Part shown: in pieces, positions 44,980-53,818 of the stretch
How positions within the stretch are numbered: position 1 is the first letter of the stretch
Layout of the letters: each line of letters begins with the position of its first letter
Source of the DNA: Holophagae bacterium
GTDB taxonomy: Bacteria > Acidobacteriota > Holophagae > Acanthopleuribacterales > Acanthopleuribacteraceae
Assembly (NCBI GenBank): GCA_029263455.1
Contig: JAJCXM010000008.1
Span: 310,001 to 374,000, forward strand
Direction of reading: 5' to 3'
DNA: 64,000 bases
Made by a program: the position numbers and the translations under genes
Notes under the pieces: generated by a model
Database searches by the model: none
What the model was told of the DNA's origin: nothing
The model's input: only the letters and a program-made list of their open reading frames with translations

Positions 44980-46401
44980 ATGGCACTTGAACAACGTCTC
45001 AACTTAAGACTATCCCAAAAGCTAGTCATGACGCAGAGTCTGCAGCAAGCTATCAAGCTATTGCAGATGTCGCGCCTTGAATTGGTCGATTCGGTTCAGC
45101 AAGAACTGCTTGAGAACCCCATGCTCGAGGAAGCTGAATACGACGATGACGGCTCTAAGGACGAAGAACCCAAGAAAGAAAAGTCGGATGATCCATTAGA
45201 GAATGCAATGGACCAGATCGACGTCGACGAGTACTTTCAAGACTACTTGGGCGACTATCAACCCCAGTATCAAAAAGGGACATACGACTTTGCTGACCAG
45301 CCTCCATTCGAAAACATCGTTACCAAAGCGGAGACGTTACACGAACACCTTGAGAAACAGCTGGGCCTTTTACCGCTGAATGACATTGGCTACGGCATTG
45401 GTTTTGAGATCATTGGTAATATCAATGACGACGGCTATTTGATCTCTGAGTTAGAGGAAATTGCCGAAGATACCAAAGTCAGTCTCGATCTGGTGACTGA
45501 AGTTTGGACTGCCATTCGTGAGTTTGATCCAACGGGCGTGGCTTCTCGTAATTTGCGCGAGTGCATGGAAATGCAACTTGCCTATTCGGAATGGTCGGGC
45601 TCGGATGTAGAAACAATCTTACTCGAGCACTTTGAGCTGTTGGCGAAAGAAAAATACAAAGAATTGATGGCCAAACTGTCGATCGATCGAGAGCAGCTGA
45701 TTGCGTACTTAGAGGTGATCAAGACATTTGAGCCTAAACCGGGCCGAGCGTTCGCTCCCACGCCAACCCGCTATATTGAGCCCGATGTTTATATTCAAAA
45801 AGTAGATGACGAATACGTGATCCAACTCAACGATGAGGGCACACCTAAATTACGTGTTTCATCACGTTACGCCAAGATGGCCGGAAAAGCGCGTAAAGAC
45901 GATAAGGAAGCTGCCGCTTACATCAAAGACAAGTTCAAGTCGGCCATGTGGCTTATTAAGAGTCTTGACCAAAGAAATCGCACTATTTACAAGGTGGCAG
46001 AATCGTTGGTACGCCACCAGCGAGACTTTTTCGAGTATGGTGTTGAGTACATGAAGCCTCTTGTTCTTCGAGAAATTGCCGATGATATTGGTATGCACGA
46101 ATCCACGGTATCCCGTGTCGTCAACAATAAATATGTTCATACGCCTCGTGGTGTTTTTGAACTGAAGTATTTTTTCCGCTCTGGAATTAGCTCGGCGTAC
46201 GGAGACGACGTTTCGTCACTTGCGGTGAAGGAGAAGATCCGCAAACTGACCGCCGATGAGTCACCTACAAAACCATTTAGCGACGCGACAATCGTCAAGA
46301 TCCTGACACGAGAAGGGATCGAAATTGCTCGTCGCACCGTTGCCAAGTATCGCGAAGAATTAGGCATACCTTCTTCGTCAAAAAGGAAACGGAAACTTTG
46401 A
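44980..46401 (+). CDS. rpoN: RNA polymerase sigma-54 factor
   Basis: Sigma-54, which directs polymerase to -24/-12 promoters opened by AAA+ activators. Region I begins LRLSQKLVMTQSLQQAIKLLQMS with its glutamine-rich pattern. An acidic linker follows, then the core-binding region, the helix-turn-helix MHESTVSRVVNNKY, and the RpoN box ARRTVAKYREELGI near the C-terminus. 473 residues is normal. The gene sits between lptB and hpf as usual. No sigma-54 activator is in the window. Confidence 0.97.
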   Translation: MALEQRLNLRLSQKLVMTQSLQQAIKLLQMSRLELVDSVQQELLENPMLEEAEYDDDGSKDEEPKKEKSDDPLENAMDQIDVDEYFQDYLGDYQPQYQKGTYDFADQPPFENIVTKAETLHEHLEKQLGLLPLNDIGYGIGFEIIGNINDDGYLISELEEIAEDTKVSLDLVTEVWTAIREFDPTGVASRNLRECMEMQLAYSEWSGSDVETILLEHFELLAKEKYKELMAKLSIDREQLIAYLEVIKTFEPKPGRAFAPTPTRYIEPDVYIQKVDDEYVIQLNDEGTPKLRVSSRYAKMAGKARKDDKEAAAYIKDKFKSAMWLIKSLDQRNRTIYKVAESLVRHQRDFFEYGVEYMKPLVLREIADDIGMHESTVSRVVNNKYVHTPRGVFELKYFFRSGISSAYGDDVSSLAVKEKIRKLTADESPTKPFSDATIVKILTREGIEIARRTVAKYREELGIPSSSKRKRKL

Positions 46402-46421
46402 TTTGAATTGTGGAGGAACAC

Positions 46422-46964
46422 ATGAAGATTGATTTTACCGGACGTGGTGTCGAATTAACTCACAACATCAAAGAACATACCGAGTCGAAGTTAGATCGTT
46501 TGAACAAACATCTAGATGACATTCAGGACGTGGCCGTAGTGCTTTCCACCGAAAAGTACAGACACAGGGCTGAAATCAACTTCCTCTCACATAAACATTC
46601 ATTTCACGGTCATGAAGAGACCGCTGATATGCTGGCTTCCATTGATCGCGTCGTCGAGAAGCTTGAGAAGCAAGCCCGTCGCTTCAAGCAGAAGCGCCTG
46701 AAAATCAAACGCAAATCCAATGAGTCCATTCGTATTAATGTGATAAGCCTCGACGATGAGTCAAACGATAACCCTGAGCCCGAGGTGAAAATTATTCGCA
46801 CCGAAAACGTGGTGGTAAAACCGATGGGTCTTGAGGAAGCTGTTGAGGAACTCAAGAAAATGGACAATGAATTCTTGATTTTCCAGAACTCTGAAAGTGA
46901 AAGCATGAATGTGATTTACAAGCGTAAGGACGGTCATTATGGATACATTGAGCCGGTCTACTAG
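46422..46964 (+). CDS. hpf: Ribosome hibernation promoting factor, long form
   Basis: Ribosome-binding factor that blocks translation in stationary phase and dimerises 70S into 100S. The N-terminal domain (IDFTGRGVELTHNIKEHTESKLDRL ... KYRHRAEINF) binds the A/P site region. The C-terminal domain (VVVKPMGLEEAVEELKKM ... RKDGHYGYIEP) is the dimerisation part of long HPF. An in-frame GTG lies at 46410, but GGAGGAA at 46412-46417 clearly serves ATG 46422. It follows rpoN in the standard cluster. Confidence 0.95.
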   Translation: MKIDFTGRGVELTHNIKEHTESKLDRLNKHLDDIQDVAVVLSTEKYRHRAEINFLSHKHSFHGHEETADMLASIDRVVEKLEKQARRFKQKRLKIKRKSNESIRINVISLDDESNDNPEPEVKIIRTENVVVKPMGLEEAVEELKKMDNEFLIFQNSESESMNVIYKRKDGHYGYIEPVY

Positions 46965-46972
46965 ACAAAAAG

Positions 46973-48007
46973 ATGGGTAAAGAAGCCGACAAGCCCGGTG
47001 CCTATTTAGAACATCTTCACAAAGCCTTTGCTCGGGCCGATGCCGTTTCTCCTCGAAGCGTCACCGTGGCCGAGTTCATTGAAGATAGTCATGGGCTCGA
47101 TTTACGTGTCGTCAGTGGACGCGGGGGTTTGGGTAATAAACTGACCTCAACGAAGATTCAGAAGCCCGGTCTGGCTTTGGCCGGTTACCTGGATTATTTG
47201 GAGTACGGTCGCTTTCAAGTGTTGGGTCGAGCGGAGATTAGCTTCATAAGTCAAACCGATCCAGCTCAACTAGAACCAGCATTGCAGGGCATATTTGAGA
47301 AGGGCATTGCCTGTGTTTTGGTGACACGCGGACAGGAAGCGCCAGCGTTGTTAGTAGAGTTTTCTGAACGATTTGATGTGCCAATTGTCGTTTCCGACCT
47401 CGAGGGTGGCGATCTGGTTGAGGGCGTGGTCGCCGCACTGGAACGTCGCCTTGCACCACAAGTTAGTTTTCACGGCAATTTTATTGCCGTTTACGGCCTG
47501 GGCGTCCTTGTTTTGGGGGATTCGGGCGTCGGCAAGAGTGAATGTGCATTGGATCTGATTTTACGCGGTCACCAGTTGGTTGCAGACGATGTGGTTTACG
47601 TGTGGCGCAATAGTTCCGGACAACTTTGGGGTAAAGGCGACGAACTGTTACGCGACCATATGGAAATCCGTGGGCTTGGGATCCTTAATGCCAAGGATTT
47701 ATTTAGTATTCGTGCCGTCATGGACGAGCATCAGATTGACTTCGGCATCTATCTAGAAGGCTGGGACCCGCACAAAAATTATCAATGTTTAGACGTGGAT
47801 GTGGAGCACCTAAAAATCTTAGGCGTCAAGATACCGATCATTCGTCTACCTGTAGCGCCAGGCCGTAACATCGCCAATTTGATTGAGGTTGCCGTTCGTA
47901 ATCAACTTCTACGCCGCAAGGGACAACGGACCGCCGAAGAGATGAGCCAGAAACTCGACGAACTTTTGGCGCAGCGCCGGGCGACTGACCTTGGGCTTGG
48001 CGTTTAA
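46973..48007 (+). CDS. hprK: HPr kinase/phosphorylase
   Basis: Bifunctional enzyme that phosphorylates HPr on serine and reverses it. The N-terminal domain contains KPGLALAGYLDYL. The C-terminal kinase has the P-loop VLGDSGVGKSECALDL, RGHQLVADDVVYV with the catalytic acids, and DEHQIDFGIYLEGWD. At 344 residues it is slightly longer than usual, with about 26 extra residues before VTVAEFIED; no clear ribosome binding site supports the ATG at 46973. ptsN, which normally lies between hpf and hprK in Proteobacteria, is absent here, and no HPr gene is in the window. Confidence 0.95.
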   Translation: MGKEADKPGAYLEHLHKAFARADAVSPRSVTVAEFIEDSHGLDLRVVSGRGGLGNKLTSTKIQKPGLALAGYLDYLEYGRFQVLGRAEISFISQTDPAQLEPALQGIFEKGIACVLVTRGQEAPALLVEFSERFDVPIVVSDLEGGDLVEGVVAALERRLAPQVSFHGNFIAVYGLGVLVLGDSGVGKSECALDLILRGHQLVADDVVYVWRNSSGQLWGKGDELLRDHMEIRGLGILNAKDLFSIRAVMDEHQIDFGIYLEGWDPHKNYQCLDVDVEHLKILGVKIPIIRLPVAPGRNIANLIEVAVRNQLLRRKGQRTAEEMSQKLDELLAQRRATDLGLGV

Positions 48008-49370
48008 AGGCAGCGATCGTCTTTTTTTGAGGCGGTCTCGAATCGGGCCCGTGATCCTGATAGGCCTGCTCATTTGGTCCCTTTGTTGTCGCCAGAACTT
48101 GTCGAATTTCGCTGCGGTTATCGATGGCCATATTGCCTTGGATGCGGCAGAGCAGGAGGCGCTCTCAAGGCTGACAGAGCAATTGGGATTGGATCCCCGC
48201 GATTTAGATGTCAGCGGCGATCTGTTTGCGCCGCAATCGGCATGGATTCTCGATGGACACGTGATTGCCATAAAGTTTTCGGGTCTACCATTGGAGAGCC
48301 TGCAAGGATTCCCGCAATTTTCAAAACTGGAAAAATTAGAGATCAAATCGGCCAAGCTGATTTCTTTGCAGGGGTTGCAACCCAAGAATGCGATCTCACA
48401 AATTTCTATACAGGACTCCGGATTGCAGCAAGTGGATGGCCTGGATGGCTGTCTCTTGTTGCGGGACTTGAATTTACGCAATAACCGCATCGAATCGCTG
48501 GAATCATTGGCTTCGCTGCCCAAGCTGCAATCGTTGGACGTTGCGCATAATCTCATTCAGGAAGCGGTAGGTTTGACGGCCGTTATGAGCCTAGAGTCTT
48601 TAGACATTAGTGACAATCATCTCAAGACCCTGGAGCACATCGCCTACTTGCCTAAACTTAAGCACCTAAACGTGGCTCGTAACCAATTGTCGACTTTACA
48701 AGGTCTGGAACAACTGTCGTCAATAAATGCGGTTTTTGCGGATCAAAATAAGTTACAAAATGCATCGGCCTTGGATCAATTAAGCCAGCTGCAACAATTA
48801 AACTTGAACGATAATCAACTCATGAACTTTCCCGTCTGCGTGAGCAGGTTTGAGAATATTTGGTGGAGCAGTAATCCGGGTTATGCAAATCGTCTAGCTA
48901 GTGACTTTGACGAACATCGCAAAGCGTTACTGGAAAAGGGCTGGTCGCAGCAATTGCCAGAGGCGAAGACGAATGAGGGCGACTGGAGTCTTGGGTCCGT
49001 GACATGGTCGGGTAATCGTCCAAGCTCAGAATCACGATTGGCACTTCTGGAATCACCGAAAAAGATCTACTTGGCACGCTACAAGAGCAACCCTTTGAAG
49101 ACAGATAAGCGCCGCTTTGGTGTTTCAGGTGTTGTCGTTCAACTGAGTTGTGACACAGGGCAGGTGCGTATTTATTTGGCGCAACAAGCGATTGTTGAGG
49201 ACGGACAGACGCGGATCGCTTATCCCTATATTGAAGCAAATGCGAGTCAGGACAAAGCCATGGCAGGTCAGCTATTTAATGATGGCTTAGGTGTCTGGTT
49301 CATAATCGAACCTGTAAATGGGCCTGCGGCCGGAGTCCGTTACCGTATCACCCCAGGATACACGCCGTAG
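47991..49370 (+). CDS. Leucine-rich-repeat protein, membrane-anchored or secreted
   Basis: A 459-residue protein with a hydrophobic N-terminus (GPVILIGLLIWSLCC) that is a signal or a membrane anchor. Residues about 75-310 are leucine-rich repeats of the SDS22/internalin type (LEKLEIKSAKLISLQGL, LRDLNLRNNRIESLESL, LKHLNVARNQLSTLQGL), about nine units. The last 140 residues form a separate beta-rich domain with no known match. TTG 47991 lies inside hprK, overlapping it by 17 bases. Such proteins bind partner proteins, but the partner is unknown, and its place behind hprK has no obvious meaning. Confidence 0.8.
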   Translation: MGLAFKGSDRLFLRRSRIGPVILIGLLIWSLCCRQNLSNFAAVIDGHIALDAAEQEALSRLTEQLGLDPRDLDVSGDLFAPQSAWILDGHVIAIKFSGLPLESLQGFPQFSKLEKLEIKSAKLISLQGLQPKNAISQISIQDSGLQQVDGLDGCLLLRDLNLRNNRIESLESLASLPKLQSLDVAHNLIQEAVGLTAVMSLESLDISDNHLKTLEHIAYLPKLKHLNVARNQLSTLQGLEQLSSINAVFADQNKLQNASALDQLSQLQQLNLNDNQLMNFPVCVSRFENIWWSSNPGYANRLASDFDEHRKALLEKGWSQQLPEAKTNEGDWSLGSVTWSGNRPSSESRLALLESPKKIYLARYKSNPLKTDKRRFGVSGVVVQLSCDTGQVRIYLAQQAIVEDGQTRIAYPYIEANASQDKAMAGQLFNDGLGVWFIIEPVNGPAAGVRYRITPGYTP

Positions 49371-49426
49371 ACGAATGCAATCGATAACTGACGATGCCTG
49401 TTAGGAAAGATACGTTGAAAGTAAGG

Positions 49427-51037
49427 TTAGGCGTTGGTCTTGGCTACGTAGCGCTCACTTAGATACTCATCGAAGGTCTTAACGTAGTCGTGGGTTCGTC
49501 CGTCCTCGGTTATTTCAATCACTCGATCGGCTACGGTCTGTGCCAGTTCATGGTCATGAGTGGTGAAAAGGATCGTTCCAGGAAAGGTTTGCAAGCCTTT
49601 GTTGAGCGCCGTGATTGACTCTAAATCGAGGTGGTTAGTAGGCTCATCAAAGATCAAAACATTGGCTTCCATCATCATCATGCGCGAAAACATGCAGCGC
49701 ACCTTTTCGCCACCACTGAGAACGGACGCCTTTTTGGTCGCTTCTTCACCTGAAAACAGCATGCGTCCTAAGAAACCACGTAAGTAGTTTTCATCTTCAA
49801 AGCCTTCTTTTGCCCATTGTCGTAACCATTCGACCAAGTTCATATCAACATCAAAAAAGTGATCGTATTCACTAGGGAAGTAGGCTTGAGTTATGGTTTG
49901 GCCCCAATTCACGCTGCCCGAAGTAGCGGTCGATTCACCAGCTAGAATATCGAAGAGATGGGTAATCGCAGATCCGTTTTGACCCACAAATGCGATTTTT
50001 TCGCCTTTATGAATGCGAAAATTAATATCTGTAAGTAGTGCTTGGCCATCTTGTTCGTAGTTCAAATCCTCAACGTGCAAGATATCTTTACCAGCTTCTC
50101 TTTCTGGTTTGAAATTGATGTACGGGTATTTACGAGAGCTTGGTGTCAAATCGTCTAACGTAATCTTGTCCAGCATTTTCTTGCGTGCAGTCGCTTGTCT
50201 TGCCTTGGAAGCATTGGAGCTAAAGCGCTGGATAAATGCTTTCAAATCGTTGATCTTTTCTTCCTTTTTCTTGTTGGAATCCCGGGACTGGTTCAAAGCC
50301 AACTGGCTAGACTGGTACCAGAAATCGTAGTTACCCACATAAAGCCTAATCTGTTTATGATCAATGTCAGCGGTATAACTGCAAACGCGATTTAAGAAAT
50401 GGCGATCGTGTGAAACTACCAGCACGGTATTGTTGAAATTGAGAAGAAACTCTTCTAACCAATCGATGGACTGGATGTCTAAGTGGTTAGTAGGCTCGTC
50501 GAGCAAGAGTATGTCGGGATTGCCGAATAGAGCTTGTGCCAACAGAACACGAACTTTTACCGTGTCCTCTAGATCTGTCATGGGTTTCATGTGCCATTCT
50601 GTGTCGATCCCCAAACCGTTTAACAGTGTGCCGGCTTCGGATTCAGCTTCCCAGCCGTTGAGATCCGCAAATTCGCCCTCTAGCACCGAGACTCGCATGC
50701 CGTCGTCGTCATTGAAGTCGGGCTTCTCGTACAAGGCATCTTTCTCAACCATGATGTCGTACAAGCGCTTGTGGCCCATGATCACCGTTTCAAGCACTTT
50801 GAATTCGTCGTATAAATTATGATCCTGCTTCAGCACGGCCATTCGCTCGCCTGGCGTGATAAATACGTCGCCTGTTTGAGGTTCGATGTGGCCCGACAAT
50901 ATCTTTAGGAATGTGGATTTTCCGGCACCGTTGGCACCTATCACGCCATAACAGTGGCCTGGCGAAAAAGTGATATTGACGTCCTCAAATAGCGTTCTTC
51001 CTCCGTATCGGAGACTTACATTGTTGGCTGAAATCAA
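49427..51037 (-). CDS. ABC-F family ATPase (YbiT/YkpA-like)
   Basis: A soluble ribosome-associated ATPase with two ABC domains and no membrane part. The first domain has GVIGANGAGKST and LLLDEPTNHLD; the second has LSGGEKVRC and LIFDEPTNHLD. ABC-F proteins rescue or regulate stalled ribosomes or give antibiotic resistance; the sequence groups with the YbiT/YkpA type. The second Walker A reads GQNGSAITH near residue 352, with the essential Lys replaced by Ile, and the first signature is MTDLEDTVKVRVLLAQAL rather than LSGG. Similar degeneration is known in this subfamily. TTTCCTTTT on the plus strand corresponds to an AAAAGGAAA ribosome binding site. Confidence 0.92.
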   Translation of the reverse strand: MISANNVSLRYGGRTLFEDVNITFSPGHCYGVIGANGAGKSTFLKILSGHIEPQTGDVFITPGERMAVLKQDHNLYDEFKVLETVIMGHKRLYDIMVEKDALYEKPDFNDDDGMRVSVLEGEFADLNGWEAESEAGTLLNGLGIDTEWHMKPMTDLEDTVKVRVLLAQALFGNPDILLLDEPTNHLDIQSIDWLEEFLLNFNNTVLVVSHDRHFLNRVCSYTADIDHKQIRLYVGNYDFWYQSSQLALNQSRDSNKKKEEKINDLKAFIQRFSSNASKARQATARKKMLDKITLDDLTPSSRKYPYINFKPEREAGKDILHVEDLNYEQDGQALLTDINFRIHKGEKIAFVGQNGSAITHLFDILAGESTATSGSVNWGQTITQAYFPSEYDHFFDVDMNLVEWLRQWAKEGFEDENYLRGFLGRMLFSGEEATKKASVLSGGEKVRCMFSRMMMMEANVLIFDEPTNHLDLESITALNKGLQTFPGTILFTTHDHELAQTVADRVIEITEDGRTHDYVKTFDEYLSERYVAKTNA

Positions 51038-51344
51038 AGTTGTTTCCTTTTCGAATACTACAGTTACATCGTAAGCAAGGGTCGCAGTGACCCGTTTTCG
51101 GCTTGCGATTAGGTTCGGTGCAAATGAGCGAAACCCGCAAAAGCTCGGATGATAGCATGATCAGAGTCAATGGCCAAACAGTTCGTTGGCAATGGTTGAT
51201 TAGCGCCGAATTGGCGAGAGCAGCCTACTACTTTCAGGTGCTGATCTACCTATCGGGCCCGATCGCGGTTCCAGGGTCCGAGACCGCCTGATAATCGCTG
51301 TTGCCAACCATCGCAATTCATCAGAGAGAGACTGGCTGTCTCTT
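51038..51344. other. 307-base structured intergenic region
   Basis: Lies between the start of the ABC-F gene and the stop of the DUF5916 gene, both on the minus strand. Read on the plus strand it holds a nested hairpin (ATCGTAAGC 51068-51076 with GCTTGCGAT 51101-51109, inner GGGTC/GACCC), CGCC/GGCG around 51205, the palindrome ATCGGGCCCGAT (51252-51263), GCGGT/ACCGC (about 51265-51286) and a terminator. A 55-codon plus-strand frame (51124-51291) lies within it; its coding status is doubtful. The segment might encode a small RNA or a very small gene. Confidence 0.4.
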
Positions 51345-51346
51345 TT
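51327..51346 (+). terminator. Plus-strand intrinsic terminator-like hairpin
   Basis: AGAGAC (51327-51332) pairs with GTCTCT (51338-51343) around a five-base loop, followed by TTT to give four T in a row. The T-run lies on the plus strand, although both flanking genes run on the minus strand. It therefore points to a plus-strand transcript ending here. The stem is short, so strength is moderate at best. Confidence 0.45.
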
Positions 51347-53555
51347 AGCGCTGATAGGCGTAAGACAATTTAAGGAACCAATTGCGCGCTTCCGTTTGCC
51401 ATTCGCTGAAGTTATCTAAGGATTGGGCATCTCCGTAGCCGACAAACATGACTGATTGCCAATTGAGTTTGTATGCCCAAAGTAACGATCCGCTCCAAGC
51501 ACCTGTGCGATCATTAACCACCGAGCTGTATAGTTTTGGGTCGCGCTTCGTATTTGAGTATTGCGTGATGGCTCTAATAAACATACGAGCTGTGAAGTTG
51601 TAATTGAGTCGAGCGCGACCGATGGTGGCGGTGAAAAGACGTTGATTGCCCTGACCAATATCAACGTCCAACCATCTCTGAGCTGCGGCTAGTTGCAAAT
51701 CTAGATGGTCTGACAACAAGAAGGTCGCATCGGATGACGCCGAAAAGGCATCGCCCAGACGACCGTTAGCGAAATCCACCTCTTCACCCACATAACCATC
51801 AAGCCTCAAAAACCCAACACGCCGGCCCGGATTGGCCTGTGCGGTGAAATAGAAACGGTCTCGGTCAAATGTGTCGGCCTCTACGCGCACCGTATCTCGG
51901 GCGTATCGAAATCGAAAGAAACTATTCTTTTTGCCACTCATACCAGCGCCGTAACTGAACAACCGATACAATACTTCGTGTTGCTCATTGGTTGTGTATT
52001 CACTAAAGAAGAAACTGCGTAAGCGGTGCAAAAACCGATTCTCGTAACGCCAGGTTCGTCCTACCTCTGAGGTAGCAGTCGTGTAGCCGACTTGAGGTAT
52101 GAAGCCATTATCAGCGCGGAACTCATTGCCCATACGCTCGCCACGTGCATAAAAGTCAAATGTGGACGTTTGGTATTGGTAAGCAAGATGGCCGGCCCAG
52201 TCTTCCAACGATCTGCCGTCCCATGTTTCATGTGCTTCTGGTCGCATGGGCGTTTCACTTTGGCTGAACAATACTTGACCAATTACGTGGTGCGCTTTGC
52301 TGGGTCGCCAATCGAAATCAGGACCCAAAACGCGATTATATCCACCGCCCTCCAACTCGCGGTCTGATACCAAGAAACTGCCGAATCCAGTTCCCATGTC
52401 GCGTCGCAGTCTGGCGAGCCAAACTTGCGAGCGGCCGTCCTGGTCTGCAAAACTGGAATTTTGCGGACCCGGGATGATGATGGATCCGCCGCCTTCGTCA
52501 AGCGCGCCTAATACGGTGTAAGAGGTCTTACCTATTTTTCCTGTAGCACGAGCGCCGATAGAAGGGTCCGTGATTGAACGCGTATGTACGGCATTGAAAG
52601 GCGTTGAAAACAGGTCGGCTCCTTCAAGGAAAAAGGGCCTCTTTTCTTGAAAAAACAAGGCGAATCGTTCGTTGGTGGTTATTTGTGCCGTGTCGGATTC
52701 AATTTGAGAAAAGTCGGGGTTTGCCGCCAAATCTAGAATAAGAGAAGGCGTTGGCGTCCATTTGAGGTCGAATCCTGGCTCGCCGTCAGGTGATTCCGTG
52801 GCAAGGTCATTATCGCGAAACTGCGATTGGCTACCAAAAACGTAAGGGGCGAATGTGAGATGTCCGCCTTGCGGAAGATCTCTAAGTCCCGTAAAAGGAG
52901 TTAGGTTGCAAATGAAGCAGCCCAGGTCTCGAGGCAATGGGTTAGAAAACATCTGAAATCGGTAGTCGCGTGGATAGTTTCGGTAGAGCATGAAGCGCCA
53001 AGTTTGGACCTCGCTATCTTTGTACCGCAGCGACGAGAATGGGATGCGTATTTCTGCGCTCCAGCCTTGATCGGAAATGTCTGTTTCGACTTCCCAAAAA
53101 TAATCCGGTGAAGGATCCTCGCCAGATGCGTCTCCACTTACAGCGTCGTATTGCACGCCTCGAGGATTGGTCAGGAACATTTGCGCAACGCGACCTTCGT
53201 TGGCTGTGTCGAGGAAAATACCTGCGTAGTCCGTAAAGCTGGGAACTTGATCACGATCAGCCAGCGGCGCAACGATTTTTTTGGGATCCGGATCTTCGAG
53301 CACTAATGCCACGTAAAAGTATTGATCGTCATAAGTGATGTAACCCGTGCTCTTGACGCTAGGCGTGATGTTATCGCCCGGGTTGGTCTCATACCAGTTG
53401 TCGATGACGAGCGCACTGGCCCATTCGTTGCTCCCCACTTTGCCGTCAATCTTGATGTGAGTTTGGGTAGGAGCAACCTCCAGCGGCACTGGTGTTGGGT
53501 TAAGTAAAACTAAACAGGCGGATGCAAGAGCGCTCAAAAAGGGTGCCCCTTTCAA
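51345..53555 (-). CDS. DUF5916 protein with carbohydrate-binding-like N-terminus
   Basis: A 736-residue exported protein. After a signal-like N-terminus, residues about 30-210 form a family 9 carbohydrate-binding-type module (IKIDGKVGSNEWASALVIDNWYE, FYVALVLEDPDP, WSAEIRIPFSSLRY). The rest, from about 225 to the end, is DUF5916, a predicted outer-membrane beta-barrel (FFQEKRPFFLEGADLFST, repeated strands to the C-terminal YAYQR). A role in uptake of an external substrate has been guessed for the family but is unproven. The start is TTG at 53555 or at 53537; neither has a perfect ribosome binding site. Confidence 0.87.
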   Translation of the reverse strand: MKGAPFLSALASACLVLLNPTPVPLEVAPTQTHIKIDGKVGSNEWASALVIDNWYETNPGDNITPSVKSTGYITYDDQYFYVALVLEDPDPKKIVAPLADRDQVPSFTDYAGIFLDTANEGRVAQMFLTNPRGVQYDAVSGDASGEDPSPDYFWEVETDISDQGWSAEIRIPFSSLRYKDSEVQTWRFMLYRNYPRDYRFQMFSNPLPRDLGCFICNLTPFTGLRDLPQGGHLTFAPYVFGSQSQFRDNDLATESPDGEPGFDLKWTPTPSLILDLAANPDFSQIESDTAQITTNERFALFFQEKRPFFLEGADLFSTPFNAVHTRSITDPSIGARATGKIGKTSYTVLGALDEGGGSIIIPGPQNSSFADQDGRSQVWLARLRRDMGTGFGSFLVSDRELEGGGYNRVLGPDFDWRPSKAHHVIGQVLFSQSETPMRPEAHETWDGRSLEDWAGHLAYQYQTSTFDFYARGERMGNEFRADNGFIPQVGYTTATSEVGRTWRYENRFLHRLRSFFFSEYTTNEQHEVLYRLFSYGAGMSGKKNSFFRFRYARDTVRVEADTFDRDRFYFTAQANPGRRVGFLRLDGYVGEEVDFANGRLGDAFSASSDATFLLSDHLDLQLAAAQRWLDVDIGQGNQRLFTATIGRARLNYNFTARMFIRAITQYSNTKRDPKLYSSVVNDRTGAWSGSLLWAYKLNWQSVMFVGYGDAQSLDNFSEWQTEARNWFLKLSYAYQR

Positions 53556-53565
53556 TAATCAGCAG

Positions 53566-53588
53566 TTTTTTTAACGAACGTAAAAAAA
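53566..53588. repeat. AT-rich hairpin upstream of the DUF5916 gene
   Basis: A run of seven T followed by AACG pairs with CGTAAAAAAA, giving about ten base pairs with one bulged A and a two-base loop. It lies eleven bases before the TTG start of the minus-strand DUF5916 gene, inside its likely leader. It could act as a terminator on either strand or as a leader control element. Confidence 0.35.
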
Positions 53589-53818
53589 TCGTGATTGTTG
53601 ACCAGAGATACTACAGGAGACTTTGTGTTTTCTTCATAAATGGCTTTCGACAAACGGTTTACCGATAGAATTGACGAAGTAGATTATTTACAGCAATTCA
53701 CACTCTGAAACCAATGCCTCAAGCCAGGCGTCTTTATTGAGAGCAATATGCTTGCGACAATACGCAGTGAAATCGACTGAAGTCGTGGTTAGATAGGACA
53801 AGGAATTTGGAGGACATT

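Noticed and set aside
51124-51291. 55-codon plus-strand frame as a protein-coding gene
   Set aside because: No good ribosome binding site and no recognisable protein; kept only as part of the possible small-RNA observation.
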